A stretch of DNA of 64,000 nt from Candidatus Aenigmatarchaeota archaeon (GCA_016931255.1 JAFGFG010000009.1:27627-91626); one strand, 5' to 3'. Counted from the first letter of the stretch, positions 8,867 through 18,926 are shown. Notes: generated from the sequence alone by a model not told the origin. Made by a program: numbers and translations.

Positions 8867-10051
8867 ATGAAAAACATAAATACTGGAAAGAAGCGTTCCA
8901 AGAACGAATGTACATTTGCCAAGTCCGAGATTATAGAATTGGCTACAAATATTCTTAAGAGAGGCAATGTGTGCAACCACTGCCTCGGTAGACAGTTCGC
9001 GCATGTCTCTACAGGGATGACAAACAAAGAGCGCGGAGCTGCTATAAGGACTCACCTGAAGAAGAAAGAGAACATCAAATGCGAAGTATGCGGTGACATA
9101 TTCAGAAAGCTCGACAAGTATGCTGATGCCGCAGCAGCCCGGATGAAAAAGCTCGAATACAGTACATTCCTTGTGGGAACAATCCTCAGCAGCGAACTGA
9201 TTTCGGAGGAAGAAAGCCTCTGGGAAGATGTTGGAATAGAATACTGCGAATCAATAAAGAGCGAGCTTAACAGGGAACTCGGAAAGGTCATATATGACAG
9301 GGTCAAAAAGGAGCACGATCCAAAGATGCCGGATGTGACAGTGATACTTAATCTTGACAAAGACCGGATAGAACTGAATGTATCCTCACTTTTCATAAGA
9401 GGTGAATACAACAAATTCAAGAGAGGTCTTCCCCAGACCAAGTGGGACAAGTACGACGAAACCCTTGAGGATGTCATAGCAGCGCCATTCATGCTGGCAA
9501 CAGGCGGTGACGGCCATTCCCTTCACGCAAGTGGAAGGGAGGACATCGACGCTTTATGCTTCGGGGGAAGGCCTTTTGTCCTTGAGATAAAGAATCCTGT
9601 AAAAAGAAACATAGACCTGAAGAAGATGGCAGCTTCTGTCAAAAAGACAGGCAAGGCCGAGATACTGGGATTAAAATTTGCCGACAGAAGGGAAGTCGTT
9701 AAAGTGAAGAGCATGCAGAACGACAAGAGCTACAGGGCGCTCGTTGAATTTGCGAAACCAGTCAAGGACATTGAAAAACTCGGCGAGCTTAACAATACGG
9801 TCATAAATCAGCGCACTCCCCACAGGGTTGAGCACAGAAGGGCTGATAAGGTGAGGAAAAGGAAGGTGCTTGGCATATCCTGGAAGAGGATTAATAATAA
9901 AAGCTTTGAGTTACTAATAAAAGGAGAAGCTGGGTTATACATAAAGGAACTGGTAAGCGGCGATGACGGAAGGTCGAAGCCGTCTGTTTCCGGTTTACTC
10001 AAGAATCCGGCAGTTGTCAAGGAACTTGATGTAGTTAAGATATGGAAATGA
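8867..10051 (+). CDS. pus10: tRNA pseudouridine synthase Pus10
   Basis: N-terminal CxxC pairs (CNHCLGRQF ... CEVCGDIF); catalytic region ASGREDIDALCFGGRPFVLEIKNP; QRTPHRVEHRRADKVRKR. Confidence 0.95.
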   Translation: MKNINTGKKRSKNECTFAKSEIIELATNILKRGNVCNHCLGRQFAHVSTGMTNKERGAAIRTHLKKKENIKCEVCGDIFRKLDKYADAAAARMKKLEYSTFLVGTILSSELISEEESLWEDVGIEYCESIKSELNRELGKVIYDRVKKEHDPKMPDVTVILNLDKDRIELNVSSLFIRGEYNKFKRGLPQTKWDKYDETLEDVIAAPFMLATGGDGHSLHASGREDIDALCFGGRPFVLEIKNPVKRNIDLKKMAASVKKTGKAEILGLKFADRREVVKVKSMQNDKSYRALVEFAKPVKDIEKLGELNNTVINQRTPHRVEHRRADKVRKRKVLGISWKRINNKSFELLIKGEAGLYIKELVSGDDGRSKPSVSGLLKNPAVVKELDVVKIWK

Positions 10052-10055
10052 TAAT

Positions 10056-10346
10056 ATGGTAAAGTCATCAAAGGGACTCAGGGCAGGAACAAGGAAGAAG
10101 TTCACAAAGAATCTTCGTGACAAATTCACAGTTACACCCTACCTCATGGAGTTCAATGAAAATGACAGAGTAACTGTTATGCCAAAGCCTTCGTCAGTCA
10201 GCGGAATGCCGCATTTCAGGTTCAAGGGTGCAGCAGGCATAGTGACCGGAAAGAGAGGGACTGCATACACAGTCGAAGTTAAGATTGGGAACAAGAAAAA
10301 GACAGTAATTACAAAGCCAGAGCATCTTGTCCCGGTAAAAGTTTAG
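10056..10346 (+). CDS. rpl21e: ribosomal protein eL21
   Basis: SSKGLRAGTRKKFTKNLRDK ... GMPHFRFKGAAGIVTGKRG. Confidence 0.95.
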   Translation: MVKSSKGLRAGTRKKFTKNLRDKFTVTPYLMEFNENDRVTVMPKPSSVSGMPHFRFKGAAGIVTGKRGTAYTVEVKIGNKKKTVITKPEHLVPVKV

Positions 10347-10354
10347 GTGATATT

Positions 10355-10684
10355 ATGGAAATAAAGAACGAAAAAGTTGTAACTTCGTATGACGCTAAGG
10401 CTATCCTGAAGAAGAGAGAGAAGGAAAGTGAGCTTAATTATGAGCAGAAGAATGCGCTTGATTATCTCAGCAAGTTCTGCAAGCTTCCCGAGAAGGACAT
10501 AAAAGCACTCGTGGAAAGACTTTCTAAGATAGAAAAGCTTCTTGACAGGCATGTTGTCGCAATAGTGGAGACCATGCCCAAGGACGACGACGATCTCAGG
10601 CTGCTGTTCGCAAATGAGAGGATAGTCCTTGAGGACAACGAGAAAAAGCAGATTCTCAGCGCTGTGAAAAGTCTTGGCAAATGA
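10355..10684 (+). CDS. rpoF: RNA polymerase subunit Rpo4/RpoF
   Basis: 109 aa directly downstream of rpl21e, the conserved archaeal arrangement; Rpb4-like LNYEQKNALDYLSKFCKLPE. Confidence 0.88.
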   Translation: MEIKNEKVVTSYDAKAILKKREKESELNYEQKNALDYLSKFCKLPEKDIKALVERLSKIEKLLDRHVVAIVETMPKDDDDLRLLFANERIVLEDNEKKQILSAVKSLGK

Positions 10685-10740
10685 ATGTATTGGAAGATGC
10701 CAGTTTTGGTCTTTTATATGTATACTCCACTACCGATAAG

Positions 10741-10750
10741 TTTATAAATA
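10741..10750 (+). promoter_or_regulatory. TATA box of TFB gene
   Basis: TTTATAAATA upstream of tfb start at 10805. Confidence 0.6.
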
Positions 10751-10804
10751 GCTTGGGTGATAGTTTATATCACTTTACTCGTATATTCACTAAAGAGGAG
10801 TAAC

Positions 10805-11779
10805 ATGGAACAAAAAACTGAAGAAAATGCTGGAGAAAAACCTGAAGAAAAAAAGAAGCCTACATGCCCTGAATGCAATAGCGAGAACATACAGTTCGAC
10901 CCTAACAGGGGCGAATCTGTCTGCATGAAGTGCGGACTTGTTGTTGACGAAGCAGCAATCGACGTTACTCAGGAATGGAGAGCATTCGACGAAGACCAGA
11001 GATCCAGAAGGGTCAGAACAGGTGCTCCGCTTACTCCCACAAAGCACGACCAAGGTATAACAACTGAAATGGGTAAAGGCCGTGGCGAATTATTTAAAGT
11101 GGCTCCGAAGAAGAGAGCGCAGTACTACAGGCTTACCAAATGGCACAAGAGGCTCATAAAGTCAAAAGACAGGAACCTCTCATTCGCATTCTCAGAACTT
11201 CAGAGGCTTATATCATTCTTAGGACTTTCCCAGTCTATACACGAGAAGGTCGCCAAGCTGTACGAAAAGGCAGTTGAGGGCGGTCTTGTAAGGGGAAGAA
11301 GCACAGAGTCCATAATCGCAGCGCTCCTTTATACTGTATGCCGTGAGGAAGGTGCTCCAAGGACACTTGACGAGATATCGAAGGCGTCCGGGATAAACAG
11401 GCGTGACATAGGCAAGACCTACAGGTATGTCGCCAGGAAGCTGGGGATGAGGATACTGCCTGCAAAGTCGCAGGATTATGTTCCGAGGTTCGGTTCACTT
11501 CTCGGTCTTTCCGAAAGGGTTCAGGTAAGGGCAGTCCATGTTCTGGATGAGGCAAGCCAGTATGATGTCACATCAGGAAAGGGCCCGATTGGTGTCGCAG
11601 CAGCAGCCCTTTACATTGCAGCTGTTCTCGGCGGCGAGAAGAAGACACAGAGAGAAGTTGCCGATGCCATAGGCGTGACAGAGGTGACCATAAGAAACCG
11701 CTACAAGGAAATCGTTGACAAGCTCGGCATCAGGGAAGAAGTGGAAGAGAAGGTCAAAGAAGAGGAAGACAGCAACTAG
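10805..11779 (+). CDS. tfb: transcription initiation factor IIB (TFB)
   Basis: Zinc ribbon CPECNSENIQFDPNRGESVCMKCGLVVDE plus two cyclin-like repeats. ORF-track start 10757 lies too near the TATA box; MEQKTEENAG start preferred. Confidence 0.96.
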   Translation: MEQKTEENAGEKPEEKKKPTCPECNSENIQFDPNRGESVCMKCGLVVDEAAIDVTQEWRAFDEDQRSRRVRTGAPLTPTKHDQGITTEMGKGRGELFKVAPKKRAQYYRLTKWHKRLIKSKDRNLSFAFSELQRLISFLGLSQSIHEKVAKLYEKAVEGGLVRGRSTESIIAALLYTVCREEGAPRTLDEISKASGINRRDIGKTYRYVARKLGMRILPAKSQDYVPRFGSLLGLSERVQVRAVHVLDEASQYDVTSGKGPIGVAAAALYIAAVLGGEKKTQREVADAIGVTEVTIRNRYKEIVDKLGIREEVEEKVKEEEDSN

Positions 11780-11823
11780 ACTGTCACCTAAACTTTTATA
11801 GCATTTATTGTATTAGAAAAACT

Positions 11824-13590
11824 ATGAGAAATGCGAATTTCGCTTTCTATGGAAAACAGGCTGTCATTTATAACAACGGTGTGATACCTGACACAAGTGA
11901 AGAGCTTGTGTTGTCAGGCCTTTTTGAGCATGTTTTCATGGATTACATGCAGCATCTCCGCGAGAGGGATTCACCGCTTTTCGATATTGTTCCAAAGGGC
12001 ATCAGCCGAAAGAAGCAGGACAGTCTGATGCTGATGATAATCAGAAAGCTCACGCACATGAGGCACGACGAGGTGGCAATGGCATTCCCTCAGGCAAGGG
12101 AAGTCTTCAGGGACACATACATGCTTAATGAATTTGTCGAGAAGCTTTACAATTTCTGGAGAAGCTTCGAACGATTCTTCATATGTTATTCGCTCGAAGG
12201 CGGGGGCGAAGACCAGGAATACGACAAGCGGCCTTACAGGACGTTCAACCATACAATCGAGATACTTAATCACCTTACAAGGACGGCTTACAGGGATATA
12301 TGCGAGAACATAACAGGGGAACATCCCAGAGTCTACAGGCAGGTAGCTGCAGGCTGTCAGATAGGCGTTATAGCGGGCGAGAAGGAAATGCCTCTCGGAA
12401 AAAAGTATGCAAATATGTCTGCTGTTCCTGTGATAAGGCAGGTCTTCATGTCGCCGCCTCTCATTCTTGACCCGACGATGAACAAACGGTCAGGTATTTT
12501 CAGGGAAGTCAATGAGAATCCATTGGAGGGTGTTGATTTCACATCAGGGGAATGGCTGTGCTATCCTGCAAAGGTATGCGATACCCTGATTCATGTTTTC
12601 TTCCATTCGCGCTTCATGGGACTTGGCACATCACTCGCCAACCTCTTTGACCTTGCAGACGATGAAGACCTTACAAAAAAGCCTGATGCAATATACGCAT
12701 TCGGCGTGCCGATGAAGCACATGAAGAAGTACGGGAAGAATCCCACTGTATTCTTTGAGGACAGTAAGAACAAGATTTTCGTTGGAGCTGTCCCGGGTGA
12801 TGACAGCTACGGATACTTTGGATATCTCAAAAAGATGATACTTACTCTCCATAACATAGTCTCGATAAAGAAGGGCCGCCTTCCGGTTCACGGAGCTATG
12901 GTGCGTATAAGCATGAAGAACAGGAAAACCGCCAATGTTCTTGTCTGGGGAGACAGCGGCGCCGGCAAGTCCGAGACACTGGAAGCATTCAGGATGCTCG
13001 GAAAGAAATACATCCGGGACATGACAGTCATATTCGATGACATGGGCTCACTTGGAATCGACAGCAACGGAAAGGTGATTGCTTACGGCACGGAGACCGG
13101 CGCGTTCGTCAGGCTTGACGACCTCCAGCCTGGTTTTGCATTCGGAAACATGGACAGGACCATGATACACAGCCCTTACACCATAAACAGCCGTGCGATA
13201 CTTCCGATAACAACCCAGTATGAAGTGACGAAAGGCCATGAAATAGATTTCCTTCTCTATGCAAACAATTACGAGAGCGTGGACGCTGAGCATCCGATAC
13301 TCGAAAGGTTCAGCGGTATTGAGGATGCACTGAAGGTCTTCAGGGAGGGGGCGAGAATGGCCAAGGGCACTACAACTGAAACAGGGCTTGTATATTCATT
13401 CTTCGCAAATCCTTTTGGCCCCGTTCAGTACAAGGACGAATACGATAGGCTTGCAAAGAAGTACTTCGATAAGGTGTTCGCTTCGAAAGTATTTGTCGGC
13501 CAGCTTCGAACGCGCTTAGGCATATCCGGCATGGAAACCAAAGGCCCGCAGGAAGCTGCTAAGGAACTATTCAGGATTATTTCAGGTTGA
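11824..13590 (+). CDS. HPr kinase / ATP-PEPCK superfamily P-loop protein
   Basis: LPVHGAMVRI...VLVWGDSGAGKSETLEAF and IFDDMGSL resemble the HprK core (HGVLVDVYGxGVLITGDSGxGKSE). Confidence 0.65.
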   Translation: MRNANFAFYGKQAVIYNNGVIPDTSEELVLSGLFEHVFMDYMQHLRERDSPLFDIVPKGISRKKQDSLMLMIIRKLTHMRHDEVAMAFPQAREVFRDTYMLNEFVEKLYNFWRSFERFFICYSLEGGGEDQEYDKRPYRTFNHTIEILNHLTRTAYRDICENITGEHPRVYRQVAAGCQIGVIAGEKEMPLGKKYANMSAVPVIRQVFMSPPLILDPTMNKRSGIFREVNENPLEGVDFTSGEWLCYPAKVCDTLIHVFFHSRFMGLGTSLANLFDLADDEDLTKKPDAIYAFGVPMKHMKKYGKNPTVFFEDSKNKIFVGAVPGDDSYGYFGYLKKMILTLHNIVSIKKGRLPVHGAMVRISMKNRKTANVLVWGDSGAGKSETLEAFRMLGKKYIRDMTVIFDDMGSLGIDSNGKVIAYGTETGAFVRLDDLQPGFAFGNMDRTMIHSPYTINSRAILPITTQYEVTKGHEIDFLLYANNYESVDAEHPILERFSGIEDALKVFREGARMAKGTTTETGLVYSFFANPFGPVQYKDEYDRLAKKYFDKVFASKVFVGQLRTRLGISGMETKGPQEAAKELFRIISG

Positions 13591-13591
13591 A

Positions 13592-15364
13592 CTACTCCAC
13601 ATAATAGTATGCATTCCTGCTCTTCTGCTCGCTGTCCTTCTGCGAGTCCGGCTTGTTCGCGCGCGCTCTTCCTGTCTGCGGGTCGCGCCTGAATGTGATG
13701 CCGATTTTCCTGAGGAAGTGGTTCATGCCGTCCTTTGAGTTCATCGGCGCCATGCCGTGGCCATGGACACCGCGCTTCCCGTCGAATATCATGAGCCTGT
13801 CAGACATGGCATCGAGAATCTGCAGGTCGTGGTCAACTATGAAAGCGGCAAGCTCCTTGCTTTCTATGACCTCGCGGATGAGCTTTGATGCGCGCAGCCT
13901 CTGCTCGACATCAAGGAATGCAGTCGGCTCGTCCATGAGAAGTATGTCGAATTCCTTTCCAAGCGTCGCTGCTATGGACACACTCTGCATCTCTCCTCCT
14001 GAAAGCGATGAAAGTTTCTTTTCCATGAGCCTATCAAGGTCAAGCATATGGATAATTCTCTGCTTCATCGTCTTGTCAGTCATCTCCTTCTGCAGGTACA
14101 GCCTGACTGTCAGGCCCTTTTCGTCATCATCCAATTCTATCCTTTGGGGCTTGTATGCAAGCTTCATCTTCCCAAGAGCTTCCCCGTTGTCAGGCTTGAC
14201 ATTGCCTGTAAGCATATTTATGAAAGTGCTCTTTCCGGTTGCATTGGGACCTAGTACCCCGATGATTTCACCCTTGTAAAGATTGCCGCTGTCTGTTTCC
14301 AGTGAGAATTTATCAAACTTTTTCGTGAACCTGGGAAATGTCAGGAAATGCTTGGTCTTCAGTGTATTCTTCATGCCTTTCCTGAAGATTATTTCTTCGT
14401 CCCTGAAGCGGACGTTTTCCTCTTTTATCATACCTTCAAGATACGTGTTTATGCCGACCCTGACACCATAAGGCTTTGATATCACGCCGAACACAGCCGG
14501 CTTTCCATAGAGCATGTGCACCTGGTCTGCGAGGTAATCGGCAACAGCAAGGTCGTGCTCGACAACCATGACCATTTTGTCCTTCGAAAGCATGCGTATG
14601 GCTGCAGCGACCCTTAGCCTCTGCTCCACGTCAAGGTAGGAGCTCGGCTCGTCGAAGAAGTACAAATCAGCATCCTTCATCATCGTTGCGATAACAGCCA
14701 GCAGCTGGAGTTCGCCTCCTGAAAGTGTTTTGATGTCCTTGTTCATTATGCTTTCTGTCCTGAGTATATCCGAGAGTTTACTGAGTTTCTCCTGATTCTC
14801 CATCTTTGAGAAAATATCTGAAACATTTCCTTTGAATGTTTTCGGTATCTCGTCGATGTTCTGGGGCTTGTAGGCTAACCTAACATTGCCTTTCTGCAAT
14901 TCAGTGAAGTAGTTCTGGAGCTCGCTTCCCTTAAACATGTCCATTATCTGGTCGAATGGGACATCCTTATCAATAAGTCCGAGATTTGGCTTCATCTTGT
15001 CGGACAGTATCTTCACAGCAGTAGACTTTCCAATTCCGTTCTGTCCTATCAGTCCAACAACCATTCTGGGCTTTGGTATCGGAAGCCTGAATAGCTGGAA
15101 CTGGTTTCTTCCGTATCTGAAAACAGGATTCTCCTTCAGTTCGCCCGGAAGGTTGACAATGGAAATTGCTTTTGTCGGACACTTGTTGACGCATATGCCG
15201 CACCCTATGCATAACAACTCATCTATGTTGGGCTTGTTGTCATCACTGTTTATGGTTATGCATTCCTCTTCAGACCTGTTCACAGGGCATATCCTCTTGC
15301 AGAGATGGCTGCATGTGGTTGGCTTGCATAGTTCCCTGTCTAAAACCGCGATTCTCTTTGGCAT
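13592..15364 (-). CDS. abcE1: ABCE1/Rli1 ribosome-recycling ATPase
   Basis: N-terminal ferredoxin-like cysteines (CIGCGICVNKCP), two Walker A (GQNGIGKSTAVK, GPNATGKSTFIN), two LSGGE signatures. Confidence 0.97.
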   Translation of the reverse strand: MPKRIAVLDRELCKPTTCSHLCKRICPVNRSEEECITINSDDNKPNIDELLCIGCGICVNKCPTKAISIVNLPGELKENPVFRYGRNQFQLFRLPIPKPRMVVGLIGQNGIGKSTAVKILSDKMKPNLGLIDKDVPFDQIMDMFKGSELQNYFTELQKGNVRLAYKPQNIDEIPKTFKGNVSDIFSKMENQEKLSKLSDILRTESIMNKDIKTLSGGELQLLAVIATMMKDADLYFFDEPSSYLDVEQRLRVAAAIRMLSKDKMVMVVEHDLAVADYLADQVHMLYGKPAVFGVISKPYGVRVGINTYLEGMIKEENVRFRDEEIIFRKGMKNTLKTKHFLTFPRFTKKFDKFSLETDSGNLYKGEIIGVLGPNATGKSTFINMLTGNVKPDNGEALGKMKLAYKPQRIELDDDEKGLTVRLYLQKEMTDKTMKQRIIHMLDLDRLMEKKLSSLSGGEMQSVSIAATLGKEFDILLMDEPTAFLDVEQRLRASKLIREVIESKELAAFIVDHDLQILDAMSDRLMIFDGKRGVHGHGMAPMNSKDGMNHFLRKIGITFRRDPQTGRARANKPDSQKDSEQKSRNAYYYVE

Positions 15365-15369
15365 GTGAA

Positions 15370-15864
15370 TCACTCAGATGAAAATTCAGCATTCTTTCCG
15401 TATACGAGCTTTATTATCCTGCTGAAATTCTGGGGGCTTATCCTCGGCCTCCCGTGCGATGCGGTTACCCTGTAGATTTCCTCACCGTCTTTGTAGATTG
15501 TATTGACAGAAACAACCCTGAGTGGCATGAGAAGGCTTGAGGCGAAATCCTTGATGTCGGATGCTTCCTCGACGACCTTGACACTCTTCCCTAGTTCCTT
15601 CTCAAGCTTCCTGGCATTCTGGCCCCCTGCGCCTATCACATTCGGAGCATCACCCTTTCCGCATATTATCACAGCCATGTCAGGAGACTCGACAACATCC
15701 ACTATGCTCACATCCTTGAGTTGTTTCTTTTCACCGGATAGTTTTAGAAGAAACGACGATACCTTTACAACTGTCTCGCTTACTTCCCCTCTTTTGACCT
15801 TTTCTTCGCATGACCTGCAAAGGATGCCTGATTTCAGGCACATCTCGCATACGGGCGTTTTCAT
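15370..15864 (-). CDS. NusA-like KH-domain protein with N-terminal zinc finger
   Basis: CEMCLKSGILCRSCEE followed by a KH region DAPNVIGAGGQNARKLEKELGKSVKVVE; start abuts abcE1. Confidence 0.8.
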   Translation of the reverse strand: MKTPVCEMCLKSGILCRSCEEKVKRGEVSETVVKVSSFLLKLSGEKKQLKDVSIVDVVESPDMAVIICGKGDAPNVIGAGGQNARKLEKELGKSVKVVEEASDIKDFASSLLMPLRVVSVNTIYKDGEEIYRVTASHGRPRISPQNFSRIIKLVYGKNAEFSSE

Positions 15865-15931
15865 ACCAAAACCTCTACAAGAAGATTTATAATAGTTTGT
15901 AATTTATAAGAGCCGCCGCATAAGATTTACT

Positions 15932-16774
15932 ATGGCAGAAAATTGGTACGGCACAATGAAGAAATGCATGAAAGATTCATTCAAAACCCTTTCTGCAATT
16001 CAGTGGAAGAGCAACATAGTAACAGCACTGAAGATGTCCATAGAGCCAAAGAGGTTCGTGCCTTTTTTCTTCATCCAGTCTGCAATCATACTTCTCACTC
16101 TTCTCCTTACCGGAGACACAATATCCGGTAACATCGCTTTTCTGGATGCCGGAATAATGACTGCGGATGTCCTGCTTCCTGTAATAGGGATGATGATGGC
16201 CTTCGGTGTTCTCATGATTGTCAATGTCTGGATAACCGGTGCTATGATATACCAGGCAAAGAGCCCCAAGGAATACAGGGAGAGCTTCCGTCTGGCTTTC
16301 GGAAAGCTGCATCATCTTATCATAGCGATGTTCATTGTTTCGTTAATATCCAATCTCAGTAGCATGGTACAGTACATCGGAGCCCTTTTCGTGCTGCTGT
16401 TCACATTGATGTTCTTGTTCGTGAACCAGTCAATAATGATAAGCGGGAACAGTTTCCTTGAAGCGCTGAAAAACAGTTCCAGGACATTCTGGGGCAAGAA
16501 GATTGCTGTTCTGTCATCCTTCGTGGTCGGAATGGCAGTGACCTTTGCTATAGTTGGAATCTCAAGCATCCCGCTGCTGGGCGTCTCTTTCATGCAATAC
16601 CCATTCCTTCTTGACGGCAGCACAGTCGCTGAACTGGAAACTTTGACTGACACGCCCCTGATGTACGCTGCGTCAGTGATCATTCTTCTCGGAATAGCGA
16701 TATCAACAGTCTTCAGCATAAGGTTCATCACAGATGTCTATCTCCAGCTGAAGAAAAAGAAATGGGCATTCTAA
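15932..16774 (+). CDS. polytopic membrane protein, unknown function
   Basis: Multiple hydrophobic segments; TATA (TTTATAAG) 29 nt upstream of ATG. Confidence 0.75.
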   Translation: MAENWYGTMKKCMKDSFKTLSAIQWKSNIVTALKMSIEPKRFVPFFFIQSAIILLTLLLTGDTISGNIAFLDAGIMTADVLLPVIGMMMAFGVLMIVNVWITGAMIYQAKSPKEYRESFRLAFGKLHHLIIAMFIVSLISNLSSMVQYIGALFVLLFTLMFLFVNQSIMISGNSFLEALKNSSRTFWGKKIAVLSSFVVGMAVTFAIVGISSIPLLGVSFMQYPFLLDGSTVAELETLTDTPLMYAASVIILLGIAISTVFSIRFITDVYLQLKKKKWAF

Positions 16775-16806
16775 GGATTTTTATATCCCTCCGAAAAGAA
16801 TAGACT

Positions 16807-17964
16807 ATGCTTCTTGGATTTGTGGGGCTTCCGAACAGCGGAAAGTCAACTATGCTCAAGGCTGCGACACTGGCAGATGTCCAGATAGCCAATTATCCTT
16901 TCACCACGATAGAGCCCAATCAGGCTGTCGGATACCTGATAACAGACTGCCCGTGCAGAAAGCTCGGTGTTTCGTGCAATCCCCAGAACTCGAAATGCCT
17001 GAACGGAAAGCGGTGGATACCAGTGAAGCTTCTGGATGTCGCAGGTCTTGTTCCGGGTGCCCATGAGGGCAAGGGCCTTGGCAACAGGTTTCTCGACGAC
17101 CTCAGGCAGGCCGATGGTCTCATACATGTGCTGGATGCATCAGGACTCACTGACTCTGAGGGCAAACAGCGTCCATCAGACAATCTCTGGGACCCAGAAA
17201 ATAACATAAAGGTTCTTGAAGGGGAGATAGACGAGTGGCTTTTTGACATCATACAGAAGAACATAGAGAAGGTCGAGAACCTCGCGCGCATGAAAAAGAT
17301 ACCTGTGGAAAGGCTGCTCGGTGAAAAGCTGTCGGGCCTTGGCATAAACGAGGACGACATAAAACGTGCTTCCGGAAAAGCTGACATGAAGAGCAGGGAA
17401 TTCGCAACCATCCTGAGGAAGGAGTCAAAGCCCATCATGATAGCTGCGAACAAGATAGACAAGGAAAGCGCCAGAAATAATTATGAATCTATAAAATCAA
17501 AGCGCCAGAATGTGATACCGACTTCAGCTGATTTCGAGCTCGCTTTAAGGGAGGCCGCTGAGCACGGCATGATAGATTACCAGCCAGGTGACAGCGACTT
17601 CAGCCTGAAGGGCGATGTGAACGAAAAGCAGAAGGAAGCACTTGAGTTCATACGCAGAAATGTCCTCAAGGTCTATGGCTCAACCGGCGTCCAGAAGGCG
17701 CTCAATTCAATGGTTTTCGACATGCTCCATTATATTCCCGTCTATCCTGTGGCCAGCATAAGCAGGCTCTCGGACTCAAAAGGCAACGTGCTTCCGGATG
17801 TGCATCTCGTGAAGAAGGGCACCACGATGAAGGAGCTCGCCGGAAAGGTACACAGCACAATGGCTGACAAGTTCATAGGCGGGCTGGACCTCGACAGGAA
17901 GAAGGTCGGTGCAGACCACGAGCTTAAAAGCGGGGATGTTGTGGAAATAATATTTTCAAAGTGA
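16807..17964 (+). CDS. YchF/Obg-like GTPase with C-terminal TGS domain
   Basis: GLPNSGKSTMLKAAT, DVAGLVPGAHEGKGLGNRFLDDLRQADGLIHVLDASG, NKID, C-terminal TGS region. Confidence 0.93.
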   Translation: MLLGFVGLPNSGKSTMLKAATLADVQIANYPFTTIEPNQAVGYLITDCPCRKLGVSCNPQNSKCLNGKRWIPVKLLDVAGLVPGAHEGKGLGNRFLDDLRQADGLIHVLDASGLTDSEGKQRPSDNLWDPENNIKVLEGEIDEWLFDIIQKNIEKVENLARMKKIPVERLLGEKLSGLGINEDDIKRASGKADMKSREFATILRKESKPIMIAANKIDKESARNNYESIKSKRQNVIPTSADFELALREAAEHGMIDYQPGDSDFSLKGDVNEKQKEALEFIRRNVLKVYGSTGVQKALNSMVFDMLHYIPVYPVASISRLSDSKGNVLPDVHLVKKGTTMKELAGKVHSTMADKFIGGLDLDRKKVGADHELKSGDVVEIIFSK

Positions 17965-17968
17965 TTTT

Positions 17969-18700
17969 ATGCTTTACCTGATAGGTCTTGGGATTGGTAA
18001 CGAAGGAGACATCCCAGTCCGCGGGCTTGAGGCATGCAGGGCATCGGACCATGTTTTTCTTGAGCTCTACACAGCGAGGTGGCCCGGAAGCCTGAAGAAG
18101 CTCGAGAAAGCTGTTGGGAAGAAAATCAATATGCTCCAGCGCTCTGACATCGAGGAACATGTATCAAAGCTTGTAAATCTTGCAAAGAAGAAGAAGGTTT
18201 CAGTCCTTGTGGCAGGCGACCCCCTTAGTGCCACAACGCACCTGAACGTTCTCATGGAAGCGAAGGAGCAGAAAGTCAGGACAGAAGTTATTCACAGCTC
18301 GTCCATACTCACAGCAGTTGCAGAGACAGGACTTTCCCTCTATAATTTCGGCAGGACTGTTACAGTAGTCGCTCCTGCAAAGGATTACGCTCCGACATCT
18401 TTCTATGACTATGCGGTTGCCAATAGCAATCAGGGGATGCATACACTCTTCCTTCTGGACATAGACATGGACACGTCACAGGCCATGGAAGTACTGCTCA
18501 TGATAGAGAAGGAGAAGAAAAAGAAGCTCTTCAGCAGCGACACCAGACTTATAGCGTGCAGCGGGCTTGGCTCGGGAAAATCCGTAATCCGGTACCGCAT
18601 GGCAATAGACCTGCTCAAGAGACCACTCGGGCCGCCGGCTGTGCTGATACTTCCCGGAAAGATGCATTTCACCGAGGAAGAGTATCTCAAATCCCTCTGA
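17969..18700 (+). CDS. dphB: diphthine synthase
   Basis: MLYLIGLGIGNEGDIPVRGLEA, VAGDPLSATTH, HSSSILTAVAETGLSLYNFGRTVTV. Confidence 0.95.
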   Translation: MLYLIGLGIGNEGDIPVRGLEACRASDHVFLELYTARWPGSLKKLEKAVGKKINMLQRSDIEEHVSKLVNLAKKKKVSVLVAGDPLSATTHLNVLMEAKEQKVRTEVIHSSSILTAVAETGLSLYNFGRTVTVVAPAKDYAPTSFYDYAVANSNQGMHTLFLLDIDMDTSQAMEVLLMIEKEKKKKLFSSDTRLIACSGLGSGKSVIRYRMAIDLLKRPLGPPAVLILPGKMHFTEEEYLKSL

Positions 18701-18783
18701 TTCTGATGCTTTCCCTGATACCGGTTCTGAAAATTCAAAAACATCAATTTTTCAGTTAAAAACGATATCATGCGTCCAATAAC

Positions 18784-18800
18784 AAGGCTTATAAAGCCTT
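18784..18800. repeat. inverted repeat 1 (AAGGCTT-ATA-AAGCCTT)
   Basis: 7-bp perfect arms, 3-nt spacer; overlaps TATA-like TTATAAAG. Confidence 0.75.
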
Positions 18801-18820
18801 ATGTTAAGTATAATTAACAT
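18801..18820. repeat. inverted repeat 2 (ATGTTAA-GTATAA-TTAACAT)
   Basis: 7-bp perfect arms, 6-nt spacer; directly abuts inverted repeat 1. Confidence 0.75.
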
Positions 18821-18883
18821 CCGGAAACATCAAAAAACGCACATTTTTTCGAGTAAAATCGACATCAGTAAAGCAACAATAAC

Positions 18884-18893
18884 CTTTATAAAG
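18884..18893 (+). promoter_or_regulatory. palindromic TATA box CTTTATAAAG upstream of accessory locus
   Basis: About 40 nt upstream of ORF 18927. Confidence 0.5.
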
Positions 18894-18926
18894 ACCAAAA
18901 GTAACTACTATATAGGGATAAATTAG

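Noticed and set aside
13653-14279. 208-aa plus-strand ORF inside abcE1
   Set aside because: Antisense to a strongly recognised ABCE1 coding region.
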